64,000 nucleotides of DNA from positions 2,404,001-2,468,000 of the forward strand of contig NZ_CP166679.1 in NCBI RefSeq assembly GCF_041320605.1, written 5' to 3'. How positions within the stretch are numbered: the first letter of the stretch is position 1; every line of letters starts with the position of its first letter. Below, piece after piece: positions 53,508 through 63,133 of this stretch. The stretch comes from Arenibacter antarcticus. Lineage in GTDB: Bacteria; Bacteroidota; Bacteroidia; Flavobacteriales; Flavobacteriaceae. The translations under genes and the position numbers were made by a program. Below the pieces are notes generated by a model, which saw only the letters and a program-made list of their open reading frames with translations, searched no databases and had not been told where the DNA came from.

Positions 53508-53844
53508 AGGAAAATAGTGATGAACAAATTTTGGTTTGCTTTTTATGTTCTACCGATTTAAATAGAAGATGGTTTCGTGTGAACTGATAAAACAACTTCT
53601 ATGGCCTAGATGCAAAAAAGATACCAATGTTGCTTTTAAACGCGAATTATAATTTTTGAATTACCCAATACGTTGTTCTCGATACATTTAGAAAGTATTT
53701 TTCAAGATTGATACATTGCGATAAAGTTCTATTTTACGCCCTTATTGTCCTGCAATAAGTTCCGAATACCGTGTATTTGTGATTCGCGTAGGTTTCTTGA
53801 GTATGTGGTACTCCAAGGCTAGTGTAGTTCCAGTATGGCAATTG
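53508..53844. other. Intergenic, nothing recognised
   Basis: 337 bases between two minus-strand genes, presumably with the promoter of the macroglobulin gene. No coding frame, repeat or clear -7 box was found. Confidence 0.45.
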
Positions 53845-54630
53845 TTACATAGATTTTAGCATTCCCCCGTCTATGGGGATATTTGTCCCGGTTATAAAAG
53901 AGGCCTGTTCAGAGGCTAAGAACGCTACCAAAAATCCATATTCTTTGGGGTCTCCAAATCTACCCACAGGGACATTAGAGAGCAGTTGTTGGTTTACTTC
54001 CTCTATAGGGATGTCCATTGACTTGGCCTTACTCTCGTTGAGGTTCTTTAAGCGTTCTGTATAAAAATACCCAGTCAAGGTGTTGTTGACCGTAATATTG
54101 AATTTTCCGACTTCAATCGCCAAAGATTTGGCCCATGTTGCCACTGCCGCTCTTATGGAATTGGAAAGTACCAAATAGGAAAGTGGTTCCTTCACCGAAA
54201 CCGAGGCAATATTTATAATTCGGCCATAATTTTGAGCCATCATTCCCATAAGTGCTTGTTGGGTTGTGAATACCGTAGTCTTAAAAAGAAGGTCAAAGGC
54301 AGCCTGATAATCGGTTACCTCTTTTTCCAGTGCATTTCCGGCAGATGGGCCTTGAGTATTGTTTACTAAAATATCTACGGAATTAGTAATAAAATAAGCT
54401 CCTATAATATTTTTGTAGTTCTCATAATCGGTATAATCTACAACTAAATATTGATGATTTTGACCCTGATCTGTTGGGAGTTGGGAGATTATTGATTTTA
54501 ATTTTTCTTCGCTTCTGGCCATTATGGTGACACTGGCACCACTTATTGCCAACTGCTGCGCAACAGCTTTTCCAATTCCTTTGCTGCTTCCTCCCACAAA
54601 GGCCTTTTTGTTTTTAAGTGATATTTCCAT
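53845..54630 (-). CDS. SDR-family oxidoreductase with atypical active site
   Basis: A 261-aa Rossmann-fold protein. The cofactor site is intact: VGGSSKGIGKAVAQQLA, then VDILVNNTQGPSAGN. The catalytic Ser is in INIASVSVKEP, but the YxxxK motif is replaced by LSYLVLSNSIRAAV, where the Lys position is missing. The same SN(S/A)xRAA replacement occurs in a known subgroup of 3-oxoacyl-ACP-reductase-like SDRs. The C-terminal FITGTNIPIDGGMLKSM is typical. The cupin gene precedes it by 18 bases on the same strand, so the two form an operon. Activity is uncertain. Confidence 0.85.
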   Translation of the reverse strand: MEISLKNKKAFVGGSSKGIGKAVAQQLAISGASVTIMARSEEKLKSIISQLPTDQGQNHQYLVVDYTDYENYKNIIGAYFITNSVDILVNNTQGPSAGNALEKEVTDYQAAFDLLFKTTVFTTQQALMGMMAQNYGRIINIASVSVKEPLSYLVLSNSIRAAVATWAKSLAIEVGKFNITVNNTLTGYFYTERLKNLNESKAKSMDIPIEEVNQQLLSNVPVGRFGDPKEYGFLVAFLASEQASFITGTNIPIDGGMLKSM

Positions 54631-54648
54631 AAATCTAGGGTTCTAATT

Positions 54649-54984
54649 TTAGTGTATAGGAGTTGTTTTAGCGATTCTCCTCCCTTGTGGGCTAAAGATA
54701 TCCATTATTTTGCAAGCTGTAAGTGCCTTGCCACTGGGATGGGACATTGGCGAAATAATTACTAGGTCTACTGAACTATAAAGGATAGTTGTCCCACTAA
54801 GGGTAAATTCAAAATGTCCTTTAAGCACCTGCATCACCTGCTCGTTACTAGGACTGTGCTCTGGAACAATAGCACCTTCCTCCAACTTCCAAAAGACTAG
54901 ACTCATATTTTGGGTATGGATCAGTTTCCCATGATAACCCGGCATCATTTCCTTGGAATTAAGCTTGGAGAGTTTAATTTTCAT
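54649..54984 (-). CDS. Small cupin-domain protein
   Basis: A 111-aa single cupin barrel. Motif 1 is GAIVPEHSPSNEQVMQVLKG with one His and a Glu, a Ser standing where a second His is usual. Motif 2 is SPMSHPSGKALTACKIMDIF. It could bind a metal and act on a small carbonyl or sugar compound, but the role is unknown. It starts the two-gene unit with the SDR and is divergent from mpl. Confidence 0.8.
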   Translation of the reverse strand: MKIKLSKLNSKEMMPGYHGKLIHTQNMSLVFWKLEEGAIVPEHSPSNEQVMQVLKGHFEFTLSGTTILYSSVDLVIISPMSHPSGKALTACKIMDIFSPQGRRIAKTTPIH

Positions 54985-55164
54985 TTTTGGTAATATTTGG
55001 AACTAAGATAACTAAATGAAAGCAGTTTCCAGTCAGCAGACTCATTTGAACCTTCGGTCTTGGACTTGTGACATTGGGCAGTAGATTTAAACCTCAAATT
55101 TTTATTTGGAACGGGTATAAGGCTATATCAATTCTTATCTTTACCATTTTTAAATTAGTTTTTA

Positions 55165-56526
55165 ATGCGAATACATTTTATTGCAATAGGGGGAAGTGCC
55201 ATGCACAACTTAGCATTGGCCCTACACCATAAAGGATATACGATTTCAGGAAGTGATGACGTAATTTACGAACCTTCACAAACAAGACTAAAGGAGCAAG
55301 GTCTATTGCCCCAAGTTTTTGGGTGGTTCCCGGAGAAGGTTACTGCAAATTTGGATGCTGTTATTTTGGGAATGCATGCCAAGGAAGATAATCCAGAGCT
55401 ATTAAAGGCACAAGAACTGGGATTGAAGATTTTTTCCTATCCCGAATTTCTTTACGAACAATCCAAGCACAAGACTAGAGTGGTTATAGGGGGGAGTCAC
55501 GGTAAAACAACTATCACGGCCATGATACTTCATGTTATGGATTATCACGATAGGGCGGTAGATTATATGGTAGGGGCCCAGCTCGATGGTTTTGACAGAA
55601 TGGTACACTTGACCGAGGAGAACGATTTTATTGTTTTGGAAGGAGATGAGTATCTGTCTTCAGCAATTGATCGGAGGCCCAAGTTTCATCTATATCGCCC
55701 TAATATTGCATTATTAAGTGGCATTGCATGGGACCATATCAACGTATTTCCTACTTTTGAGAACTATGTAACGCAATTCAGGGTTTTTGTGGACAGTATT
55801 GTTAAAGGTGGTAGTATCACTTATAATGAGGAAGATGATGACGTAAGGGAAGTGGTGGAAACTTCGGAAAATACAATTAGAAAATTAGGCTACAGCACCC
55901 CAGAATATTCAGTGGTAAATGGAGAGACTATATTGGAGACTCCAGATGGCCCCATGCCTATTTCAATTTTTGGTAAACACAATCTAAATAATTTGGCAGG
56001 TGCAAAATGGATCTGTCAGAATATGGGCTTGGACGAGGAAGATTTCTATGAGGCCATAGCCACCTTTAAAGGTGCCTCCAAGCGGCTCGAGAAACTGGCA
56101 GAAGGGAAATCGAGTGTAGCTTATAAGGATTTTGCCCATGCGCCCAGTAAGGTGAAGGCATCCACGGTAGCGGTGCGGCAGCAGTATCCGGAAAGGAAGC
56201 TGTTGTCCTGTTTGGAACTGCATACTTATAGCAGTTTTAACCCACAATTCTTAAAAGAGTATAAAGGCGCATTGGAGCCCGCAGATGTGGCAGCAGTGTT
56301 CTATTTGCCAGAATCGGTAAAAATAAAAGGACTCAAAGAGGTTTCCCCGGAGCAAATAATAGAAGCCTTTGGTCGCGAAGATCTGCAGGTTTTTACAAAT
56401 GCCGAGGCGTTTAAAGAGTTTTTATATAATCAACAGTATGCTGATACAGTCTTATTACTGATGAGTTCCGGTAATTATGGAGGTCTAGACCTGGAAGCAA
56501 TAAAAGATAAGGTAACTAATGCCTAG
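55165..56526 (+). CDS. mpl: UDP-N-acetylmuramate:L-Ala-gamma-D-Glu-meso-DAP ligase
   Basis: A 453-aa Mur ligase of the murein-recycling type, joining recovered tripeptide to UDP-MurNAc. The N-terminal MRIHFIAIGGSAMHNLALAL resembles MurC but with the Mpl spacing. The P-loop is VIGGSHGKTTITAM, followed by EGDEYLSSAIDRRPKF and ISGIAWDHINVFPT-like LLSGIAWDHINVFP. The C-terminal domain starts at YKDFAHAPSKVKAST and holds LELHTYSSFN. DEYLSSAID and AHAPSKV distinguish Mpl from MurC. It is monocistronic. Confidence 0.93.
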   Translation: MRIHFIAIGGSAMHNLALALHHKGYTISGSDDVIYEPSQTRLKEQGLLPQVFGWFPEKVTANLDAVILGMHAKEDNPELLKAQELGLKIFSYPEFLYEQSKHKTRVVIGGSHGKTTITAMILHVMDYHDRAVDYMVGAQLDGFDRMVHLTEENDFIVLEGDEYLSSAIDRRPKFHLYRPNIALLSGIAWDHINVFPTFENYVTQFRVFVDSIVKGGSITYNEEDDDVREVVETSENTIRKLGYSTPEYSVVNGETILETPDGPMPISIFGKHNLNNLAGAKWICQNMGLDEEDFYEAIATFKGASKRLEKLAEGKSSVAYKDFAHAPSKVKASTVAVRQQYPERKLLSCLELHTYSSFNPQFLKEYKGALEPADVAAVFYLPESVKIKGLKEVSPEQIIEAFGREDLQVFTNAEAFKEFLYNQQYADTVLLLMSSGNYGGLDLEAIKDKVTNA

Positions 56527-57022
56527 TAAATATGTTGTTGTTGGTCTTCTATCACAAATAGAAATTTATAGCTATGGGAAATGTGAATTATATATGAAGT
56601 TCACTAAATAAAAAAGTACTTCGAGGTCATTTCACGTTCCTATATAACAAGACTTTGTTTACGGAAAAACTACTTAATTGATTCTTTGCTTCTAGTTTTC
56701 TTTTTTTCAAGTATTTGGTAATACTAAATTTTATATAACCCTATAATTTATTATGAGGGGATATCGAATACTATAAACAACAATTGCAATCTATAATAAC
56801 TTTTAGGCATGTCATTAAATTTCAATCCGCATTTGCTTTGGATTTAGTTAGATTATGTGTTTCTTTTCAATGTAAATTATATGTAAAATTTGGATTTCTT
56901 AGTTCCGTTATCTTTAACATAATATTGTATATTGCAGGTTTTGATTTATAAAAATAAGGATTGTAAATATTATTTTTTTAAGTTTAAAAGTTGACTAACT
57001 AATAACTAAACATTATTTAATT
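56527..57022. other. Intergenic, susC control region
   Basis: About 500 AT-rich bases. It must carry the promoter of the SusC/SusD operon, but no exact TAnnTTTG box was found (TATATTG near 56927 lacks one T). No sigma, anti-sigma or two-component regulator gene lies beside the pair. Confidence 0.4.
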
Positions 57023-60000
57023 ATGATTAAAAGAACATTATTATGTTTAAGGTTTCGGCGAAAAATATTTTCGTATTGGGCTGGGTTTTTAATGCTATTG
57101 CTTGGACTTGTGTTTCCAAGTGCCCTGTTAGCAGCCAATAATGACTCAATCGCATATAACCTGAGTCTTCAAGATTTGATTACAGGTGTAGTTTTAGATG
57201 AAACCGGCATGCCTATACCTGGGGCCAATGTATTAGTAAAAGGCACCACCATTGGAGCAGTAACTGATTTTGATGGGAACTATAGTATTAATGCGGCATC
57301 GGATGCAGTATTGGTTTTCTCCTATATTGGTTATCGTAGCGTTGAGGTTCCTGTTAATGGACAAAGTGCCGTAGACGTAAGTTTGGAAACGGATGTTACT
57401 GCCTTGGAAGAAATTGTAGTGGTTGGGTATGGGACTCAACGGAAACAAGATTTAACCGGTGCTGTTTCAGTAGTGAAAACCGATGATCTAGCAAAGCAAC
57501 CCTCAGGGCAGGTCACCAGTCAATTACAAGGAAGGGCCTCTGGGGTTACTATTACAGGTGGAGGACAGCCAGGTGAAGCCCCACAAGTCAAAATTAGAGG
57601 GTCGAACACTTTTGGGAATAATAATCCACTATATGTAGTAGATGGTATCCCTACAGATAATATTAACGACTTAAATCCTAATGATGTAGCATCCATGCAG
57701 GTCTTGAAGGACGCTGGGTCGGCTTCGATCTATGGATCAAGAGCTGCTAATGGGGTTATCGTTATTACTACCAAAAAAGGGAAAGGAAAAATGAAGGTTA
57801 CCTATGATGCCTATTATGGTACACAGATGGTACAAAATGGTAATCCATGGAATATATTGTCTTCGCAGGAAATGGCCGACCTTACTTTTATGGCTTTGAA
57901 AAACACCAATCCGGGTGACCCGATAAATCATAGCCAATATGGCAATGGTGCTACTGCCGTACTTCCGAATTATATAGCTCCAGTTGGCGCAAATACGGTA
58001 GATGAAGCACTCTATAATGTGAATCCTAATTATACTAGTAGTTCAGATCTAGATAATTTTGTTAGAATTGTACAGGCCAATAAACAAGGAACTAATTGGT
58101 TCCAAGAAATTTTTAGCCCTGCTAGTATTACAAGTCACAACCTTTCCGTGAGTAATGGAAGTGAAAAAGGGAGTTATTTATTCTCTTTAAACTATTTTGA
58201 TCAAGAGGGATCCTTGAACAACACATATCTTAAACGTTATACCATGCGTTCTAATTCGGTATTTAACATAACAGAGAATATTAGATTAGGACAAAACCTA
58301 AGTTTTAGTATTAGAGATAATCCTCAGATTGATGCTTTGACCGAAGGGAGTGCTATTGGAATGGCTATTAGACAGCAACCTATTATTCCTGTCAGGGATA
58401 TAAAGGGAAATTATGCCGGGTCTTTTGGTTCTGACCTTGGGAATGCAAGAAACCCTGTTGCAATGTTAGACCGATTAAGGAATAATAGAGGGGTGTCTAA
58501 CCGTGTTTTTGGTAATATATTTGCCGAAGTAGATTTCATGGAAAATTTCACGCTTAGAACTAGTTTTGGGGGGCAGTATTTTTCTAATAGTTTTAATTCG
58601 TTCACTTTTCCAGAATATGAAAATGCCGAGAATAATTCAGTAAATTCATATTCAGAGGCAGCAGCCACAAATTATAATTATACGTGGACCAATACCTTAC
58701 AGTACAAAAATACCTTTAATGACATCCATAACGTCAATGTTCTTGTCGGTACGGAAGCCTATCAGAATAGAGAGAGAGAAGTAGGCGGTACTATGCAGAG
58801 CTATTTCTCCTTTAATCCGGATTATGTAACTTTGGAAACAGGCTCTGGAACACAGACCAATTATAGTTTTAAAAAACAGGATGCACTTTCTTCCCTGATT
58901 GGTCGATTGGATTATAATTTTGATGACAGATATTTATTGAGCGCTACCATTCGTCGCGATGGATCTTCTAGATTTTTAAGAAATCAGTATGGATGGTTCC
59001 CTGCAGTTAGTGCTGGATGGAACATTGGCAATGAGGATTTTATTCCAGAAAACGACTGGTTGAACGACCTTAAGATTCGTGGAGGTTATGGAGTTATGGG
59101 GAATCAATTGAATGTAGATCCTCCTAATTCATTCACAACTTTTGGGGGTGATCAGGAAACTTCCTACTATGGGATTACAGGGAGCAACCAATCTACTTCG
59201 GAAGGCTTTCAACAGACAAGAATTGGAAATCCGGACGCTAAATGGGAAAGAAATACTAATTCCAATATTGGACTGGATGCAAACCTATTTAATAATAGTG
59301 TCCAGTTAAGTTTAGATTACTATAAAAAGGATATAAAGGACTTGCTGTTTAATCCAGATCAGCCAGCCACGGTAGGAACTGCCACAGTTCCTTTTGTGAA
59401 CGTTGCGGAAATGTCCAATAGTGGATTGGATATGGATGTGTCCACCTTTTTTAACTTAACGGATGACTTACGTTTAAATACCACTATAACCCTAACTACG
59501 TATAGTAATGAGATAAAAAAGATTGCTGATGGGTATTCTTATTTTGACAGAGAGGGTAGACGTTTTAATGGGAGTACTATTATTAGAAATGCAGTTGGAC
59601 ATTCTGTGAGCCAATTTTATGGCTACAAGATTGCTGGTTTTTGGAATTCAGAGGACGAAATCACTAGTGCAAATGCTGGTGCCGTTGCTGCAACTGGTGA
59701 TGCTAACACAACATATCAATCTGACGTGTCTGTGGGAAGGTTCCGTTATGAGGATATAGATGGGGACGGAAGAATAACGGCTGATGACCGTACCTTTATT
59801 GGCAATCCCAATCCAGATTTCACCTACGGATTAAACATAGAGCTACTGTATAAATCTTGGGATTTAAGCATGTTCCTGTATGGTTCTCAAGGGAACGACA
59901 TTTGGAACAATGTTAAATGGTGGACGGACTTTTACAGCTCGTTTACAGGAGCTAAAAGTCAAACTGCATTATACGATTCTTGGACACCACAGAATACTAA

Positions 60001-60313
60001 TGCAAAAGCGCCCATACAGGAAACAACCGGATCATTTAGTTTAGCGGATGTACCCAACTCCTATTTTGTGGAAGATGGGTCATATTTGAGAGCAAAACAC
60101 ATTCAGTTGGGGTATACTTTCCCATCAGACTTGATGAGTAAAGCCAGTATTTCAAAATTAAGGCTTTATGCCCAAGTTGTTAATGCATTTACTATTACCT
60201 CCTATTCTGGGATTGATCCTGAAATATCTGGAGGAACCGTTAGTTTTGGAATAGACGAAGGGGCCTATCCAAATCAAAGACAGCTTCTTTTTGGGGTAAA
60301 TGTTATTTTTTAA
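57023..60313 (+). CDS. SusC/RagA-family TonB-linked outer membrane protein
   Basis: A 1096-aa TonB-dependent importer. The long signal region ends VFPSALLAA. It is followed by a carboxypeptidase-D-like N-terminal domain (TGVVLDETGMPIPGANVLVK, about 53-130). A TonB-box-type EEIVVVGYGTQ lies near residue 131, then the plug with NPLYVVDGIPTDNINDLNP and GSASIYGSRAANGVIVITTK. A beta-barrel follows to QLLFGVNVIF. No signal-transducing STN domain is present, so it probably does not signal through an anti-sigma factor. With SusD it forms a lidded pump for an oligosaccharide or peptide. The substrate is unknown, because no enzyme genes flank the pair. Confidence 0.95.
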   Translation: MIKRTLLCLRFRRKIFSYWAGFLMLLLGLVFPSALLAANNDSIAYNLSLQDLITGVVLDETGMPIPGANVLVKGTTIGAVTDFDGNYSINAASDAVLVFSYIGYRSVEVPVNGQSAVDVSLETDVTALEEIVVVGYGTQRKQDLTGAVSVVKTDDLAKQPSGQVTSQLQGRASGVTITGGGQPGEAPQVKIRGSNTFGNNNPLYVVDGIPTDNINDLNPNDVASMQVLKDAGSASIYGSRAANGVIVITTKKGKGKMKVTYDAYYGTQMVQNGNPWNILSSQEMADLTFMALKNTNPGDPINHSQYGNGATAVLPNYIAPVGANTVDEALYNVNPNYTSSSDLDNFVRIVQANKQGTNWFQEIFSPASITSHNLSVSNGSEKGSYLFSLNYFDQEGSLNNTYLKRYTMRSNSVFNITENIRLGQNLSFSIRDNPQIDALTEGSAIGMAIRQQPIIPVRDIKGNYAGSFGSDLGNARNPVAMLDRLRNNRGVSNRVFGNIFAEVDFMENFTLRTSFGGQYFSNSFNSFTFPEYENAENNSVNSYSEAAATNYNYTWTNTLQYKNTFNDIHNVNVLVGTEAYQNREREVGGTMQSYFSFNPDYVTLETGSGTQTNYSFKKQDALSSLIGRLDYNFDDRYLLSATIRRDGSSRFLRNQYGWFPAVSAGWNIGNEDFIPENDWLNDLKIRGGYGVMGNQLNVDPPNSFTTFGGDQETSYYGITGSNQSTSEGFQQTRIGNPDAKWERNTNSNIGLDANLFNNSVQLSLDYYKKDIKDLLFNPDQPATVGTATVPFVNVAEMSNSGLDMDVSTFFNLTDDLRLNTTITLTTYSNEIKKIADGYSYFDREGRRFNGSTIIRNAVGHSVSQFYGYKIAGFWNSEDEITSANAGAVAATGDANTTYQSDVSVGRFRYEDIDGDGRITADDRTFIGNPNPDFTYGLNIELLYKSWDLSMFLYGSQGNDIWNNVKWWTDFYSSFTGAKSQTALYDSWTPQNTNAKAPIQETTGSFSLADVPNSYFVEDGSYLRAKHIQLGYTFPSDLMSKASISKLRLYAQVVNAFTITSYSGIDPEISGGTVSFGIDEGAYPNQRQLLFGVNVIF

Positions 60314-60340
60314 TGAAAATGAACAATAAAAAAAAAGTAT

Positions 60341-62110
60341 ATGAAAATTATAAAACAATTAAGTAGACTATATATTCCAGTTCTTGCATTGATAGGCTTA
60401 GGCAGCTGCACCGATGATTTTTTGGAACAGCCTGCTATGGGAGCGCTAAGTGAAGACGTAATCGCGAATAAAGATGGTGTGGAAAAATTGCTTATCGGTG
60501 CTTATGCTGCATTAGACGGAGCAGGTTTTGGCGGTAACGCTTGGGAAGCAGCGCCCGATAACTGGGTATATGGAACCGTAGCTGGAGGAGAAGCCAGTAA
60601 AGGAAGTTTTGGTGGAGATCAACCTGCCATAGACCAAATTGTTAAGTTTATCTCCAATCCGTCCAACGGTTATTACAACTCTAAGTGGAAAGCACTCTAT
60701 GAGGGAGTTAAACGTACTAATAATACCTTAAAGCTTTTATCGATTGCAACAGATATTTCTCCGGAAGTTAGCAAGGATATGACTGCCCAAGCGCGTTTTT
60801 TAAGGGGGCATTATTATTTTGAGCTAAAGAAAATGTTCAATATGGTCCCATGGGTTGATGAAAATACAGAAGATCCCAAGCAACCCAACGACGTTGATAT
60901 TTGGCCTAATATAGAAGCAGATTTTAAATTTGCTTTTGAAAATTTACCTGCCATACAAGGTGATTTTGCAAGGGCTAATAAGTGGGCAGCCGCTTCCTAT
61001 TTAGGAAAGACGTATTTGTATCAAAAGAAATTTCCTGAGGCCAAGGCGATTTTTACTGATGTTATTAATCTTGGCGTAAATCCTTCCGGTGTAAAGTATG
61101 CCCTTTTAGATAGGTTTAGTGATAATTTTGATGCTGCCGAAGAGAATAACTCAGAGACCGTTTTTGATATCCAAATGGTAGCAAATGATGGTACGGGCAC
61201 TATAACTAACGCCAATCAGGGAGGGATGTTGAATTTCCCTTACAATAGTCCATTTAGATGTTGTGGATTCCTTCAGCCTTCACAAGACTTAGTGAATTCT
61301 TTTAAAACGGATCCAGTTAGCGGACTTCCAGATCTCGCTTCTTATAACCAAAATTCTGTAAAAAGTGATATGGGAATTACAAGTAGCAATCCTTTTACTC
61401 CTTATACCGGAACTTTAGATCCTAGATTGGACTGGACCGTAGGCAGAAGGGATGTACCTTTCCACGATTGGGGAAAACACCCAGGTGCAAACTGGGTGAG
61501 GGAGCAAACCTATGGTGGTCCTTACGCACCTAAAAAGAATATTTACTGGCAATCAACGCAGGATATCTATGCAGATCAGAGTTCATGGGCGCCTGGAACA
61601 GCGTTGAATGTAAGGGTTATACGTTTTGCAGATGTGCTATTGATGGCTGCAGAGGCTGAAGCGCAAGCTGGTAGTTTTGACGTAGCTCTAGGTTACATAA
61701 ATAATATACGTCAAAGAGCGGCTAATCCAAATGGTTTCTTAAATCAATATTTAGATGATGACGATCCGTTGGCGGGCTTTAATGAGACTGCTTTTGCTGC
61801 AAATTATATAATTTCGGACTACACTATGGCAGATTTTGGTTCCAAGGAAAGTGCATTGGAAAGAATATATTTTGAAAGAAAGTTAGAACTTGCCATGGAA
61901 GGACATCGGTTTTTTGATTTGGTACGATGGGGTATAGCTGAGCAGACCCTAAATGCCTATTTTGATTTTCAGGGAGACATAACTACCGATGTTAGAGGTG
62001 GAAAGTTTATTTCAGGAAAAAGTGAGTACTACCCTATTCCACAGGCTCAAATTGACCTAAGTGTAGGCGGCAATGGAAAGCCCACCTTAAAACAGAATCC
62101 AGGATACTAG
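60341..62110 (+). CDS. SusD/RagB-family nutrient-binding lipoprotein
   Basis: A 589-aa outer-membrane lipoprotein forming the lid over the SusC barrel. The signal ends IGLGSC with Cys23. CTDDFLEQPAMGALSEDV is the classic start, TPR-like helices include FLRGHYYFELKKMFNMVPW, and the C-terminus has YFERKLELAMEGHRFFDLVRW and YYPIPQAQIDLS. Length is in the usual range. It follows SusC by 27 bases and is closed by the terminator at 62147. Confidence 0.95.
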   Translation: MKIIKQLSRLYIPVLALIGLGSCTDDFLEQPAMGALSEDVIANKDGVEKLLIGAYAALDGAGFGGNAWEAAPDNWVYGTVAGGEASKGSFGGDQPAIDQIVKFISNPSNGYYNSKWKALYEGVKRTNNTLKLLSIATDISPEVSKDMTAQARFLRGHYYFELKKMFNMVPWVDENTEDPKQPNDVDIWPNIEADFKFAFENLPAIQGDFARANKWAAASYLGKTYLYQKKFPEAKAIFTDVINLGVNPSGVKYALLDRFSDNFDAAEENNSETVFDIQMVANDGTGTITNANQGGMLNFPYNSPFRCCGFLQPSQDLVNSFKTDPVSGLPDLASYNQNSVKSDMGITSSNPFTPYTGTLDPRLDWTVGRRDVPFHDWGKHPGANWVREQTYGGPYAPKKNIYWQSTQDIYADQSSWAPGTALNVRVIRFADVLLMAAEAEAQAGSFDVALGYINNIRQRAANPNGFLNQYLDDDDPLAGFNETAFAANYIISDYTMADFGSKESALERIYFERKLELAMEGHRFFDLVRWGIAEQTLNAYFDFQGDITTDVRGGKFISGKSEYYPIPQAQIDLSVGGNGKPTLKQNPGY

Positions 62111-62146
62111 GCACTTGCTTTAAATTATTGAAAATTATTTTTATAG

Positions 62147-62186
62147 AAGAAGCCATTCTAATTTTTAGAATGGCTTCTTTTTTTTA
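62147..62186 (+). terminator. SusC/SusD operon terminator
   Basis: A 14-bp perfect stem AAGAAGCCATTCTA (62147-62160) pairs with 62166-62179, with a 5-nt loop and a long T-run. It shows that the operon ends after SusD and does not extend into radC. Confidence 0.92.
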
Positions 62187-62314
62187 ACTACGGGGGCTAT
62201 TTTTACTAATTTGTACATCCTACAATTTCTATTTACTGGCCAGACTTTTAGTTATTCGGGCTTAGATTGGGGAAAGATAATTTTCCAAGTGACTATAATT
62301 CTTATCTTTAACCT

Positions 62315-63013
62315 ATGCAAGAAAAACCAACCTCCTTCTCTATTAAAAATTGGTCCGATGATGATAAGCCAAGAGAGAAATTGGTGCATAAAGGAAAGGC
62401 CGTGCTTTCGGATGCGGAGCTCATAGCTATTCTAATTGGTTCAGGAAGTCGAAATGAAAGTGCAGTGGAGCTCTCCAAACGCATTTTGGCCTCAGTGAAT
62501 AACAACCTAAACGAGTTGGGAAAGCTCTCCATAAAGCAACTTATGGCATTTAAAGGGATTGGGGAAGCCAAGGCGGTAACTATTGCTGCTGCTTTAGAAA
62601 TTGGGCGCAGACGTAGAGGGGGAGACGGTTTAAAAATCACTAAAATCAATTCGAGCTCCAGTGTGTTCGACCTTTTGCAACCCAAAATGGGCGAACTGCC
62701 TCATGAGGAATTCTGGATCGTGTACCTTAATAATTCCAATAAGGTGCTATTTGCCGGACAACAAAGTAAAGGTGGTATCACTGGAACCTTGGTTGATGTT
62801 CGTTTGGTATTGAAACACGCCTTAGAACTAGGAGCCGTGGGACTGATCCTTGCACATAACCACCCCTCTGGCACCCTAAAGCCAAGTGAGGCCGATAAAC
62901 AGATTACGCAAAAACTAAAAATTGCATCCCAAGCCTTAGATATAAAAGTGTTAGACCATATCATCATTACTCAAAAAGAATATTTTAGTTTTGCAGATGA
63001 AGGCCTGCTTTGA
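62315..63013 (+). CDS. radC: RadC/YsxA family JAB1-domain protein
   Basis: A 232-aa protein. The N-terminal helix-hairpin-helix region (about 70-95, LMAFKGIGEAKAVTIAAALE) is followed by the MPN/JAMM domain. Metal ligands are in LILAHNHPSGTLKPSEAD (His181, His183, Asp194), and the conserved EEFWIVYLNNSNKVL lies before it. Despite the name no direct DNA-repair activity is established for RadC; many members occur near mobile elements, but this one has the housekeeping form and context. The start ATG 62315 follows the SusD terminator by about 130 bases. Confidence 0.93.
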   Translation: MQEKPTSFSIKNWSDDDKPREKLVHKGKAVLSDAELIAILIGSGSRNESAVELSKRILASVNNNLNELGKLSIKQLMAFKGIGEAKAVTIAAALEIGRRRRGGDGLKITKINSSSSVFDLLQPKMGELPHEEFWIVYLNNSNKVLFAGQQSKGGITGTLVDVRLVLKHALELGAVGLILAHNHPSGTLKPSEADKQITQKLKIASQALDIKVLDHIIITQKEYFSFADEGLL

Positions 63014-63133
63014 TTATTTTTTTTTTGGCAAGGAGGTTAGGTTACAGATTTGTCATTGGAAATAGTCTACAGCTTCTATGTACCGACATCATAAAATTAG
63101 AATCCAAAAATAAGAAGCGGAAAAATATAAACT

